From Nitrosophilus labii (GTDB taxonomy: Bacteria; Campylobacterota; Campylobacteria; Campylobacterales; Nitratiruptoraceae), in assembly GCF_014466985.1 (NCBI RefSeq), contig NZ_AP022826.1:1426001-1490000 (forward strand): DNA of 64,000 bases, written 5' to 3'. This document shows, piece by piece, positions 36,668 through 45,924 of this stretch. Under the pieces are notes generated by a model. It was given only the letters and a program-made list of their open reading frames with translations, was not told the DNA's origin and searched no databases. The translations under genes and the position numbers were made by a program. Position 1 is the first letter of the stretch. Every line of letters starts with the position of its first letter.

Positions 36668-37495
36668 TCAGTTATTTCCTAAAAATTTGTTGTAAAAATA
36701 GTTTGTTGCTTCAACAAAACCTTCCACACTTCCACAATCAAACCTTTTTCCTTTAAACTTATAAGCCAAAACCATTGAGTTTTGAGCCTGAGTTTTTAAA
36801 GCGTCCGTTAACTGAATCTCTCCTCCAGCTCCAGGTTTTGTCTCTTTTAAAATCTCAAATATATCAGGAGTTAATATATATCTACCGATAACTGCTAAAT
36901 TACTTGGGGCTTCTTCAGATTTAGGTTTTTCTATCATGTTTGATACTATATACACATCATCTTCTAAGTTTTTTGTTTCAACGACTCCATATTTGTGTAT
37001 ATGCTCTTTTTCCACTTCCATAACCGCAACTATAGAACATCTATATTTTTTATAAAGCTCTATCATCTGTTTTAACACACCTTCATTTTCCCCTTCGCAA
37101 AGATCATCTGCCAAAATAACGGCAAAAGGCTCATTTCCTATAAGAACTTCCCCCGTTAGCACCGCATGCCCTAAACCTTTCATCTCTTTTTGTCTGGTAT
37201 AGGTAAAAGTACAACTGTTTATAAGAGAGCGTATCTCCTCTAAAAGATACTCTTTTGATGTACCTTTTATCTGGTGTTCAAGCTCATAGCTTATATCGAA
37301 ATGATCTTCTATAGCCCTTTTGCCTCTTCCGGTTATGATAGCCATAGTGTCAATTCCTGCTTCTATAGCTTCTTCTACTCCATATTGGATAAGAGGCTTA
37401 TTGACTATAGGCAACATCTCTTTAGGTATCGCTTTGGTTGCCGGTAAAAACCTGGTACCGTATCCGGCTGCTGGGAAAAGACACTTTTTAATCAT
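36668..37495 (-). CDS. galU: UTP--glucose-1-phosphate uridylyltransferase
   Basis: 275 residues. The nucleotidyltransferase signature AAGYGTRFLPATKAIPKEM is at the N-terminus; VILADDLCEGE carries the metal-binding Asp; EKPKSEEAPSNLAVIGRYIL and PGAGGEIQLTDAL are typical of GalU. It makes UDP-glucose for envelope polysaccharides. The start overlaps the stop of the upstream membrane-protein gene (ATGA), so both are in the btuB transcript. Confidence 0.95.
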   Translation of the reverse strand: MIKKCLFPAAGYGTRFLPATKAIPKEMLPIVNKPLIQYGVEEAIEAGIDTMAIITGRGKRAIEDHFDISYELEHQIKGTSKEYLLEEIRSLINSCTFTYTRQKEMKGLGHAVLTGEVLIGNEPFAVILADDLCEGENEGVLKQMIELYKKYRCSIVAVMEVEKEHIHKYGVVETKNLEDDVYIVSNMIEKPKSEEAPSNLAVIGRYILTPDIFEILKETKPGAGGEIQLTDALKTQAQNSMVLAYKFKGKRFDCGSVEGFVEATNYFYNKFLGNN

Positions 37496-38055
37496 TTTTC
37501 ACCTTTAAACGATTTTATAAAAAGAAATATTATGATAATTTCTATTATAAAAAGCAAAAAGTGAAGATAATAGACTTGCTCTTTTTTATCTGTAATAGTT
37601 AAATACTCTAAAAATTTATAAAAGATATACGATATTCCCATCCCAGCTAAGTATCCATACTGTTTACTAACATCTACTAATGTTAGAAGAGTTTTTTTAC
37701 GAACTATCAACGTCTCAGCCCTAACAAGATAGGCTCCAAACATAAAAGTTAACTGATACCCCGCATAAACTATTAGGGCTGTCATATAGTCATAAGGTTC
37801 TATTAAAAAAACAGTAACAAGACTCAGCATTATAATCTCGACAAAAAGAGCGATTAAATAATACTTTTTTATATTTAAAAGAACTTCGTAAAACTTAGCG
37901 ATTATAAGCATACCTACGGCCAACAAAATACCCCCTAAAGAAAACAAAGAGGGCTCAAGCGGCTCGTATATTACAAATATTGAGCCGACCGAAAGCCCCG
38001 TAAATAAAGAGTTAAAAAGTTTATATCTAACATAAATTTTTGGAATAAGTCTCAA
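37492..38055 (-). CDS. Six-helix membrane protein of unknown function
   Basis: 187 residues with about six hydrophobic segments. The start is probably TTG at 38055, directly after the btuB-like stop, with GAGGGAAG upstream. The size and charge pattern resemble half of an MFS-type transporter, but no MFS signature motif is visible. Its place between a TonB-dependent receptor gene and galU, with overlaps on both sides, suggests co-expression with cobalamin uptake. No function is assigned. Confidence 0.55.
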   Translation of the reverse strand: MRLIPKIYVRYKLFNSLFTGLSVGSIFVIYEPLEPSLFSLGGILLAVGMLIIAKFYEVLLNIKKYYLIALFVEIIMLSLVTVFLIEPYDYMTALIVYAGYQLTFMFGAYLVRAETLIVRKKTLLTLVDVSKQYGYLAGMGISYIFYKFLEYLTITDKKEQVYYLHFLLFIIEIIIIFLFIKSFKGEK

Positions 38056-39954
38056 TTAAAAACTTCCCTCTATTCCTACATAAAAGCTTCTACCAGGCGT
38101 GCCGTAACCATTAATCTCTTGATAAAATCTATCAAAAATATTCACAATCTTTACTACACCTGTAAAATGCGGCGCGAAATTGTGTCTAAGAGTTATATTT
38201 GTTACGTTATATTTTCCGGTTTGATACCCGTTAAAATCATATCTTTCACCAACGTAATAACCATCTAAGCTAACACTATGTTTATCAGTTGGATACCACA
38301 AAACTTCATAGCCGAGTTTCCAGTTTGGCCTGTTAGCTAAAGATTGACCCTCTGAATCTTTTGTTATAAATCTCGTATAACTTATGTTAGAAAAAAGATT
38401 TTCTAACATATCTTTAGAAATTTTAGCTTCCACACCTTTAAAAATCGTCTCTCCTATCATATTGTAATAGTAATCGTTTGGAGTTAGCCAATTGTTATCT
38501 GGGTCAATCCACTGTATAAGATCTTTTACTTTTGTTTTAAAATATGTAATTTTCAAAATATCGTTTCCCAAAGATATATCGTATCCTACAGATTTCTCCG
38601 GATTTAGATTTTGCGTTGCATTATAATTTAGTTGAAAGATTAATGGAACCTGATATCCACTTCCGTAATTAGCACTTAAATAATAATCCTTAAAAATATA
38701 CTGTTTAACTCCAAGTTTGTAAGTGATTTTATCATCAAAACTGTCATAATTGTCGCTTCTTAAAGTTTGCGAAAATATCGTTTTTCCACCTAAAAACTTA
38801 TTGTAGTTCGTCACATAGAAGTATCTATTGTGATAATCCTCGTTTAAATCTGTTCCTGCGGAAAGCCCCTGATAAAATCTCTGATATCCTACTCCAGCTT
38901 GCAAAAACGAGTTTTTATTGTAATCAAATCTATCTTTTATCTCATACTCTTTTACACTGCCGCTATATCCTCCATACTGACTTCTTTTAAATTTTGAATA
39001 TTTGAAATTTGCCTCTATTTGGTGTTTTTGAAGATTTTTTAAATATTTGATATTGTAAAGTTTATCTCTTATATCATTATAGTTATATGCAGTAGTTCCC
39101 CATAGTGTTGTTTCTATATCATTACCGTCAATCCCGGCACCTGTATCATAATGAACATTTGCTTCTATGGAAGTAAAAGAGGCTTCTAGGCGATCATTTT
39201 GAGTGATATCATAGCCTAGTTTAATGTTTAACGTACTATTTTGATACCCATCATCTTCCCAATCAAGTTCGTCTCCTCTTTGACCATATAAAGTCGAGTC
39301 CTGTCCTGGCTCAGCAACAGAAAAACCTTTGGTATCAAATCTGTCAAATCCCAAAGAGATATCAAAGTTTTCGCTTTTTTTTGCAAAGAATATTGAAAAA
39401 ATCTTAGTATCAAAACTTCCGCCTTCTACTTTCATATTAAAGACGGCTTTTTGCTCTTTTGTAGCTTTTTTTGTTACGATATTTATAACGCCAGCTATAG
39501 CGTCGGCTCCCCATATCCCGCTTTGAGGCCCTTTTATGATCTCAATTCTCTCTACATTGTTAAGATTAATAAGTTCAAAAGCAGCACCGTTAAGATTTGA
39601 AGGATCGTTAAATCTCACTCCATCAATCAAGACTACCGTTCTTTTAGGATCAAGTCCTCTTAGATAAACCCCCGTCGTCTGGCCAAAACCGCCGTTTGAA
39701 GTAAAAGCTACACCGCTTACTTCGCCAAGTGCTTCCTTTAGCGTTCTATAACCTTTCTCTTCAATCTCTTCTGAAGTAATTACCGTAACATCGTCACTAA
39801 CATCGCTCTCTTCTTGCAAAGTTTTACTAGCGCTTACCACAACCTTTTCAATAGTAGCGACTGTAGCAGCTTTAGCATTTAAAGATACCATTGAAACAGT
39901 TGCAGCAATAGCCGCTAAAGAGAAGTATCTTTTTTTAAACCCTTTTGCTATCAC
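38056..39954 (-). CDS. TonB-dependent outer-membrane receptor, BtuB-like
   Basis: 632 residues. The signal peptide ends near residue 29, a TonB-box-like segment IEKVVVSASK follows, then the plug domain about 45-165 (VYLRGLDPKRTVVLIDGVRFND; GPQSGIWGADAIAGVINIVTK). The barrel ends in aromatic YVGIEGSF. Length and text match the BtuB/colicin-receptor group. The cobalamin adenosyltransferase gene directly upstream supports vitamin B12 or another corrinoid as ligand, although other ligands remain possible. No cobalamin riboswitch was recognised in the 50-bp gap upstream. Confidence 0.8.
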   Translation of the reverse strand: MIAKGFKKRYFSLAAIAATVSMVSLNAKAATVATIEKVVVSASKTLQEESDVSDDVTVITSEEIEEKGYRTLKEALGEVSGVAFTSNGGFGQTTGVYLRGLDPKRTVVLIDGVRFNDPSNLNGAAFELINLNNVERIEIIKGPQSGIWGADAIAGVINIVTKKATKEQKAVFNMKVEGGSFDTKIFSIFFAKKSENFDISLGFDRFDTKGFSVAEPGQDSTLYGQRGDELDWEDDGYQNSTLNIKLGYDITQNDRLEASFTSIEANVHYDTGAGIDGNDIETTLWGTTAYNYNDIRDKLYNIKYLKNLQKHQIEANFKYSKFKRSQYGGYSGSVKEYEIKDRFDYNKNSFLQAGVGYQRFYQGLSAGTDLNEDYHNRYFYVTNYNKFLGGKTIFSQTLRSDNYDSFDDKITYKLGVKQYIFKDYYLSANYGSGYQVPLIFQLNYNATQNLNPEKSVGYDISLGNDILKITYFKTKVKDLIQWIDPDNNWLTPNDYYYNMIGETIFKGVEAKISKDMLENLFSNISYTRFITKDSEGQSLANRPNWKLGYEVLWYPTDKHSVSLDGYYVGERYDFNGYQTGKYNVTNITLRHNFAPHFTGVVKIVNIFDRFYQEINGYGTPGRSFYVGIEGSF

Positions 39955-40004
39955 CTTTTCTCCTTTTAAAGATTTTAAAAACCAAATTCTATCACAACTA
40001 TCCC

Positions 40005-40502
40005 CTAAAACTCTATCCCTTCTCTTGCTTTAATTCCCCTGTCAAAATAGTGTTTAATCTTTTTCATTTCAGTTACTAAGTCGGCCTTTTGTATCATCTT
40101 TTGAGTAGCCCCTCTTCCCGTTAAAACAAGTTCAAACTCTTTCGGTTTTTTACTCATAAGTTTTAATATATCATCCTCTTTTAAAAGTCCAAAATGTAAA
40201 GTTACAACTATCTCATCGAGTATCAAAAGATCAAAATTTCTTTTATAAACTTCAAAAACCTTTTTATACTGATCTCTTACCATAAATATCTGCTCTTTTG
40301 ATGGTTCTTTTATTATAAACTCTCCGTTCCACTCTCTATCAACATTAACACCGAGATTTTTTAGTATTTCAATTTCATATGATTTCCAAGACTTCATAAA
40401 CTCAAATATAAAAACCTTTTTACCTGCCCCTATGGCCCTTAGCGCTAGACCCATAGCCGCCGTTGTTTTACCTTTACTATCTCCCGTGTAGATTTGGATC
40501 AT
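40005..40502 (-). CDS. btuR: Cob(I)alamin adenosyltransferase, CobA/BtuR type
   Basis: 165 residues from the ATG at 40502, which has GGAG at ideal spacing. A start at 40568 would add 22 residues overlapping the ATPase gene and is rejected. The P-loop GDSKGKTTAA is at 7-16, followed by IFEFMKSWKSYE, DLLILDEIVVTL and LVLTGRGA, all typical of the family. It adenosylates corrinoids for salvage and activation. The neighbouring btuB-like gene 3' and metH about 2 kb upstream give a B12 theme. Confidence 0.9.
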   Translation of the reverse strand: MIQIYTGDSKGKTTAAMGLALRAIGAGKKVFIFEFMKSWKSYEIEILKNLGVNVDREWNGEFIIKEPSKEQIFMVRDQYKKVFEVYKRNFDLLILDEIVVTLHFGLLKEDDILKLMSKKPKEFELVLTGRGATQKMIQKADLVTEMKKIKHYFDRGIKAREGIEF

Positions 40503-40543
40503 TACTATCTCCAAAATCTTTATGATGATTTCATCTCCATGCT

Positions 40544-41752
40544 TTAATACAAAAACCCAAACAACCATAAAGGAATAACATTTTTACTTCCAATTTCAAT
40601 ATCGTCTTTTACGATAAAAGCGTTTTCAATATTTTTAATCTGTTTTTTTGTTTTATTTTTACCGCCAATTTCAAAAGTATATCCATTTACTGTAAAATCA
40701 CCTTTTTTAGCAACCTGAAGTTTATAATTTTCAAGCATTGATGCAAAGAAAACTTCTCTAACAGTTCCTATTTCTCGTGTAGAACAATAAGCATAATGTA
40801 GATTAGTATTATTTAAGTATATTTTTTCTGGTTTAGTTAAAATATCATTTCCTCTATACTTGCTCCAAAGAAGTCTTAAAATTTTAGATTTTTGCAAATA
40901 ATAAAAATAGTTATACAATCTTTTGTAATCATTTTTGCTCATTTGCATTTTAGCCAAAAACTCTTGCATATTGAGGGTAAAAGGATAGCTCTCGCATATT
41001 AATCTGACAATCTTTTTTAATTTGGTAACTGTTTCATACTCAATGGGAAAAACAGACGGGATATCCACTTCAATAGAGGTATTTACAACTTCATTTAGTT
41101 TTTTAAGATAATTTTCCTTGTCATCAAAATAAAAAGGATAATACCCTTTTTGAATATACTCTTTAAACTTCGGTTTTAATAAAAATTTATCCAATAGTTC
41201 ATAAGCAATATCAGTATGATTTTTTAAAATATCTTCAAGTGAAAAAGTAGGCAGAGTTTTTTTCAAATCCATCTCTAAAAACTCTCTAAAAGAAAGTCCC
41301 CTAACCTCAAATATAACGGCCCTTCTACTTAAGTCTGCTTTTGCATTATCAAGCTTTATTGCACTACTTCCGCTAAAAAAAACTTTTATATTTAAAATAT
41401 CATAAATTTTTTTTAGTTCTATCTCAAAATTAGAATATTTGTGAATCTCATCTATTACAACAACCTCACCCCCCTCTTTTACAAAAGCTTTCACAATTTC
41501 AAACAATGAATCTATCATAATAAAATCAGCACTAATATAAAGTTTCTTACTAAAAGAGGCGGGATACTCATTCAAATACTGTATTAAAGCAGTTGTTTTT
41601 CCAACACCTCGTGCCCCGATAATTCCTGTCAGTTTAGAAGAAGTATTGAAAACTTGATTAAAAAAATATCTTTTATAATTTTTATTTTTATAAGAAGAAA
41701 ATATCTCTTTTTGGTAATCAAAGATTTCATTTAATATTTCATTTTCAAACAT
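40544..41752 (-). CDS. AAA_14/DUF4143-family ATPase
   Basis: 402 residues. Walker A GARGVGKTT is at 46-54 and Walker B VVVIDEIHKY near 100, followed by arginine-rich SRRAVIFEVRGLSFREFLEMDL. The C-terminal DUF4143-like region has SYPFTLNMQEFLAKMQMSKNDYKRLYNYF and a nuclease-like fold with FEIGGKNKTKKQI. Such proteins are widespread, variable accessory ATPases of unknown role, often strain-specific. A perfect palindrome just upstream (41761-41782) may be its operator. It lies directly before btuR but with no clear functional link. Confidence 0.75.
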   Translation of the reverse strand: MFENEILNEIFDYQKEIFSSYKNKNYKRYFFNQVFNTSSKLTGIIGARGVGKTTALIQYLNEYPASFSKKLYISADFIMIDSLFEIVKAFVKEGGEVVVIDEIHKYSNFEIELKKIYDILNIKVFFSGSSAIKLDNAKADLSRRAVIFEVRGLSFREFLEMDLKKTLPTFSLEDILKNHTDIAYELLDKFLLKPKFKEYIQKGYYPFYFDDKENYLKKLNEVVNTSIEVDIPSVFPIEYETVTKLKKIVRLICESYPFTLNMQEFLAKMQMSKNDYKRLYNYFYYLQKSKILRLLWSKYRGNDILTKPEKIYLNNTNLHYAYCSTREIGTVREVFFASMLENYKLQVAKKGDFTVNGYTFEIGGKNKTKKQIKNIENAFIVKDDIEIGSKNVIPLWLFGFLY

Positions 41753-41760
41753 ATAAAGCC

Positions 41761-41811
41761 TTTTATGTTTATAAACATAAAAATTATATCATGTTTTAGG
41801 TTTAAAAACAT
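41761..41811. promoter_or_regulatory. Operator-like palindromes upstream of the AAA ATPase gene
   Basis: 41761-41782 is a perfect 22-bp palindrome built on the half-site TTTTATGTTTA. A second imperfect one, ATGTTTT-N7-AAAACAT type, lies at 41791-41811. Both sit within 60 bp of the ATPase start, so a dimeric regulator could bind there. Confidence 0.5.
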
Positions 41812-41905
41812 AATTTATACAATTTTTTTCTTTCTTTTTTTATCTTATGGAGTAGCATGTGGTATAACTTGTGAGACCTTTTTTCTTGAATGATATTTAA
41901 ACCAT

Positions 41906-42060
41906 GATTTTGCAATAGACTTTATCACATTACCACTTAACACCAGGTTTTTGGCAATTAAAAATTTTTTGACTTATCACTTGTAGAAAAAGCTCAAAAT
42001 TTTTAAAAAGCCTTTAAATCTCAAGCAAAAGCGCAGTGCAACAGATTCTATTGCAAAATC
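41906..42060. repeat. Inverted repeat pair in a gene-free stretch (41753-42159)
   Basis: GATTTTGCAATAGA (41906-41919) is repeated in perfect inverse at 42047-42060. Between and beside them are further small hairpins (CTTGC-TTC-GCAAG at 42071-42083) and AT-rich DNA. No open frame of note exists here. It may be a deleted insertion sequence, a MITE, or a structured RNA. It lies directly downstream of the RHH gene, where a toxin partner would be expected. Confidence 0.45.
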
Positions 42061-42159
42061 CTGGATAATACTTGCTTCGCAAGGCATATTGCTTCCCTCT
42101 ATCCAACTATTGCGCTAATGAAGAAGAAAAATATGTAGCTTTTTCAATCAATAGTCGGG

Positions 42160-42390
42160 TTAGAGGGAAAATTTTTTTTGGATAGTGTTAAATTCTCTTT
42201 TTAACTCATCCAAAGTTATAAGCTCTCTTTGCGGCTCATTAACTCTTTTTTTCGCTTCCAAAACATCTTTTATATCTTGCAAATACTCTTTTAAAGCCTC
42301 TTTTATAAAAAAGCTTTTTGGCCTTTTAGTAAGCTTTGCTATCTCTTCTAACTCTTTTTCTAGCTCTTTATCAAGTCTAACGCTTATCAT
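42160..42390 (-). CDS. Ribbon-helix-helix (CopG/RelB-like) protein, orphan antitoxin-type
   Basis: 76 residues. MISVRLDKELEKELEEIAKLTKRPKSFFIKEALKEYLQ is a ribbon-helix-helix DNA-binding domain as in CopG/ParD/RelB antitoxins, and the C-terminal tail would bind a toxin. GGAGAA precedes the ATG. It directly follows metH (8 bp gap). No toxin gene follows within 400 bp, so it is either a solitary regulator or the survivor of a toxin-antitoxin pair. Confidence 0.75.
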   Translation of the reverse strand: MISVRLDKELEKELEEIAKLTKRPKSFFIKEALKEYLQDIKDVLEAKKRVNEPQRELITLDELKREFNTIQKKFSL

Positions 42391-42398
42391 AACTTCTC

Positions 42399-45300
42399 CT
42401 ACACATTAAAATACTTCGCCTCTGGATGATGCACCACTATTGCACATGTGGATTGTTCAGGATAGATTTGGAAAGTCTCACTAAGTGTTATGCCAAACTC
42501 CTCTGGTTTTAAGAGGTTAAAAATATGCCTATTTAGCTCCAAGTCTGGACAAGCAGGATAACCCGGAGAATATCTTGCTCCCTGATAACCCACCATCTTA
42601 ACATCTCTTAAATCCGGTTTTTCAACTCTTAATATTCCAAGTTCTATTCTAATCTGTTTATGAACAATTTCCGCTAAAGCTTCGGCAAGCTCAACACTAA
42701 GACCGTGAACCAAATGATATTCGTGATATTTTCCAGCTTTAAAAAGTTCGCTTTCATATTCACTAAAAGAACTTCCCGCACTCACACATGTAAAAGCACA
42801 TACATCCATTCTTTCTGAATGAAAATAATCGGCTAAAGAGCGGTGAGGTTTTTTTCTCTGCCTTGGAAAAGTAAAAACTTCGATAGCATCGCCTATTATA
42901 TTTTCCAAAGGCTCTTTATTTATATTATTTTCATCAATCCATCCAAAACATTCTGGAAATACAAAAAGCTTGTTATCCTCTCTTCTAACAGGCCAATATC
43001 CATAGAGAATGGTGGGTTTAAAAATATCTTTTAGTTCGCTTTTGAGTCTCTCAAAAGCTGGTATTACCTTTTCGTTAAGTTGTTTTTCGTACTCCTCTTT
43101 AGTGAGTCCTTTTGATTTATAACCCCATCTCTGTTTAAAAAGTAGTCTCTTATTTATCCATTCATATGCAAGTTCTGGCTCAATTTCTAGTGTTTTTCTT
43201 CCCCAAAAGGGTGGAATGGGAACTAGTGCCAAAGCAGGCAAAACAACATCTTTGGGATCTATTTTAATCTCAACTTTTTCTTTAACTTCAACTATCACCT
43301 CATCATCACCGTCACTTCCAAGCCGCGTATCAAGGTTGCCCTCCTCTATACGGCTCATAGCTACTATCCCGTCAAATGCATCACGGCAGTAAAATATAGC
43401 TCCATCGTATGCGGGCCTGCAAAACTCGTCCACAAACTTTTTAGTCAAAGCCGCGCCTCCGAGCAAAACGGGCACGTTGATTTTTCTTTTTTTCATCTCT
43501 TTTAAATTTTCAAGCATAACCTGAGTTGATTTGACTAAGAGTCCGCTCATTCCTATAGCATTGGCGTTATGTTCTTCATAGGCTTTTATAAAATCTTCCA
43601 ATTCAACTTTTATTCCTATATTGACAACGTTAAACCCGTTGTTTGTTAGTAAAATATCTACCAAGTTTTTTCCCACGTCGTGAACGTCGCCTTTTACGGT
43701 TCCTAAAATAAGTGTAGTCTGCGAAGACTTCTCCTTTTTGGGTAAAAACTGGTTTAGATAATCCACAGCGGCTTTCATAACTTCGGCGCTTTGCAACACA
43801 AAAGGAAGCTGCATCTTTCCGCTTCCAAAAAGCTCGCCCACCTCTTTCATTGCCTCTATCAATATTTCGTTAATAATCTTTTCTGGATCGATTTTATCTT
43901 TTGCTCTTTCTAAAAGAGGCATCATCCTCTCTTTATCACCATCTATTAATAGCCTCTTTATCTGCTCTTCTAAAGGAAGTTTACTAAGTTCGTCATCGCT
44001 TTGCTGCTCTTTTTTCTCGGCTTTGCTAAAATGCTCTATAAACTTAAAAAGCGGATCTCCTTTTTCTCGTCGATTAAAGAGTAGATCTTCACAAACTTTT
44101 CTATCCTCTTTGCTTATCTTATGATAAGGTATAAGATTTTTAACATTTACTATAGCCATAGTAAGACCCGCTTCTACGCAGTGGTGCAAAAATACGCTGT
44201 TTAGATACTCCCTTGCATGTTTATCAAGACCGAATGAGATATTTGAAACACCTAATACAGCTCCTACTTCTGGATGTCTGCGTTTAAGTTCCTTTATGGC
44301 CTCAATAGTTTCTATAGCGGCCGTATGATACTCTTCATCACCGCTTCCAACTGTAAAGGTTAGAAGATCAAAGACAAGATCTTCTGGATTAAGGCCGTGT
44401 AGATTTACAGCTCTATCATACATTCTCTCGGCAACTTCCACCTTTTTCTCTTTAGTTTTTGCCATCCCCTCTTCATCTATAGCCAACAATACAAGAGCCG
44501 CTCCATATCTTTTTGCCAATTTACATATAGCGTCAAACTTCTCTATCCCATCTTCTAAGTTAGCTGAGTTTATAATAGGGCGTCCACCTATATGTTTTAA
44601 AGCAGCTTCAAGAGCTGGAACCTGTGTAGAATCCGGCATCAAAGGTAGAGGTATCTTTTCGTTGTAAAGTTTTATCACTTCTTTCATATCTTTTGTTTCA
44701 TCACGACCCGCAAAACCTACTGAAACATCAAGTCCATGCGCTCCGCTTCTTACTTGCTGCTGAGCCACACTCAAAGTTCCCTCATAATCGCTATTTAAAA
44801 GAAGTTCTCTAAAAGCTTTGCTTCCAGTAGCATTACTCCTTTCGCCTATCAAAAACGGAGGTGGATTCTGTTTTAAAGCTCTTCTTTCAAAAAGACTTGA
44901 CAAACTTCTCTCTATCTGTCCTGAAGGAGGAATAGGTCTTTTACCTTTTACCGCATCAGCAAGAGCCTTTATATGCTGAGGGGTAGTCCCGCAGCATCCA
45001 CCCAAAAAAGTAACACCCGGATATTTTGTAAATCTTGCTTCAAGTTCTGTAAACTCTTTAGGCCCCATAGGGTAGTATGTATATCCTCCTCTGTTTTGTG
45101 GAAGGCCCGCATTGGCGTGAACGCTTATAGGTTTATCCCAAACCTCGCTTAAAATCTTTAGATGTTTTTCCACCTCATCAGGACCTGTTCCGCAGTTAAA
45201 ACCCAAAGAGAGAATATCAAAAGGCTCTAAAATCACCGCTAGCGTCTCGGCATCCGTTCCTATGAGCATAGTTCCGTTCAACTCTATAGTAGCACTAACC

Positions 45301-45857
45301 ATTATAGGGATTTCGCTAGCCACATCTTCACATGCATGGATTGCCGCTTTTATCTGAAGAGGGTCCTGACAAGTCTCAAGCAAAAAGATATCGGCGCCTC
45401 CATCTTTTGCTCCCTTAAGAGTCTCTACATATCCGTTATACATCTCATCATAATCGATATGATTAAGACTAGGCAGTTTCGTTCCGGGACCTATAGAAGC
45501 CGCACAAAATCTTGGTTTTTCAGGAGTACTAAACTCTTCGCAGGCCTCTTTTACTATTTTACATCCAAGATAGCTAAGTTCATAGGCCATATTTCCTATG
45601 CCATACTCGTCTAAAACCCATGGCATAGCACCGAAAGTGTTGGTTTTTATGATATCCGCATCGGCTTTTAAATATGCTTTGTGAATGGAGCGTATCACAT
45701 CTGGAGCAGTTTTATTTAGAAGCTCGTTACAACCCTCTTTCCCCTCCCAAGCACTAGGCGGAATCTCTTTAGATTTTGCTTGGAGCTGCGTTCCCATCGC
45801 TCCATCGATGACTAAAATTTTTTCTTTAATAAGCTTTTTAATATAACTTTTTTTCAT
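42399..45857 (-). CDS. metH: Cobalamin-dependent methionine synthase
   Basis: 1152 residues, typical length. The homocysteine domain (1-310) starts with LVIDGAMGTQLQ and has the zinc cysteines in FNCGTG near 219 and GGCCGTTP near 287. The pterin-binding domain follows (about 325-590; IGERSNATGSKAF). The B12-binding domain has DVHDVGKN near 725 with the cobalt-ligand histidine and MSGLLVKSTQ. The C-terminal activation domain about 890-1150 (CVSAGSSFSEYE, PGYPACPDL) binds S-adenosylmethionine. It makes methionine from homocysteine and methyltetrahydrofolate and needs corrinoid, fitting the btuB/btuR genes nearby. A divergent PAS gene lies upstream. Confidence 0.97.
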   Translation of the reverse strand: MKKSYIKKLIKEKILVIDGAMGTQLQAKSKEIPPSAWEGKEGCNELLNKTAPDVIRSIHKAYLKADADIIKTNTFGAMPWVLDEYGIGNMAYELSYLGCKIVKEACEEFSTPEKPRFCAASIGPGTKLPSLNHIDYDEMYNGYVETLKGAKDGGADIFLLETCQDPLQIKAAIHACEDVASEIPIMVSATIELNGTMLIGTDAETLAVILEPFDILSLGFNCGTGPDEVEKHLKILSEVWDKPISVHANAGLPQNRGGYTYYPMGPKEFTELEARFTKYPGVTFLGGCCGTTPQHIKALADAVKGKRPIPPSGQIERSLSSLFERRALKQNPPPFLIGERSNATGSKAFRELLLNSDYEGTLSVAQQQVRSGAHGLDVSVGFAGRDETKDMKEVIKLYNEKIPLPLMPDSTQVPALEAALKHIGGRPIINSANLEDGIEKFDAICKLAKRYGAALVLLAIDEEGMAKTKEKKVEVAERMYDRAVNLHGLNPEDLVFDLLTFTVGSGDEEYHTAAIETIEAIKELKRRHPEVGAVLGVSNISFGLDKHAREYLNSVFLHHCVEAGLTMAIVNVKNLIPYHKISKEDRKVCEDLLFNRREKGDPLFKFIEHFSKAEKKEQQSDDELSKLPLEEQIKRLLIDGDKERMMPLLERAKDKIDPEKIINEILIEAMKEVGELFGSGKMQLPFVLQSAEVMKAAVDYLNQFLPKKEKSSQTTLILGTVKGDVHDVGKNLVDILLTNNGFNVVNIGIKVELEDFIKAYEEHNANAIGMSGLLVKSTQVMLENLKEMKKRKINVPVLLGGAALTKKFVDEFCRPAYDGAIFYCRDAFDGIVAMSRIEEGNLDTRLGSDGDDEVIVEVKEKVEIKIDPKDVVLPALALVPIPPFWGRKTLEIEPELAYEWINKRLLFKQRWGYKSKGLTKEEYEKQLNEKVIPAFERLKSELKDIFKPTILYGYWPVRREDNKLFVFPECFGWIDENNINKEPLENIIGDAIEVFTFPRQRKKPHRSLADYFHSERMDVCAFTCVSAGSSFSEYESELFKAGKYHEYHLVHGLSVELAEALAEIVHKQIRIELGILRVEKPDLRDVKMVGYQGARYSPGYPACPDLELNRHIFNLLKPEEFGITLSETFQIYPEQSTCAIVVHHPEAKYFNV

Positions 45858-45924
45858 ATATCCTCTTAAATTTAAGAAAATTTATTTATAATTATACATT
45901 AAAAAATATCATAAAAGGGTAAAT

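Noticed and set aside
39955-40004. Cobalamin riboswitch upstream of the btuB-like gene
   Set aside because: The gap is only 50 bp and contains no B12-box-like segment; the 67-bp gap upstream of metH is also too short.
40503-40568. Longer start for the cobalamin adenosyltransferase
   Set aside because: It overlaps the ATPase gene end and lacks a ribosome site; GGAG sits correctly before the ATG at 40502.
41860-42160. A toxin gene paired with the RHH protein
   Set aside because: No open frame of useful length on either strand and no RelE/ParE-like text in the translated fragments.
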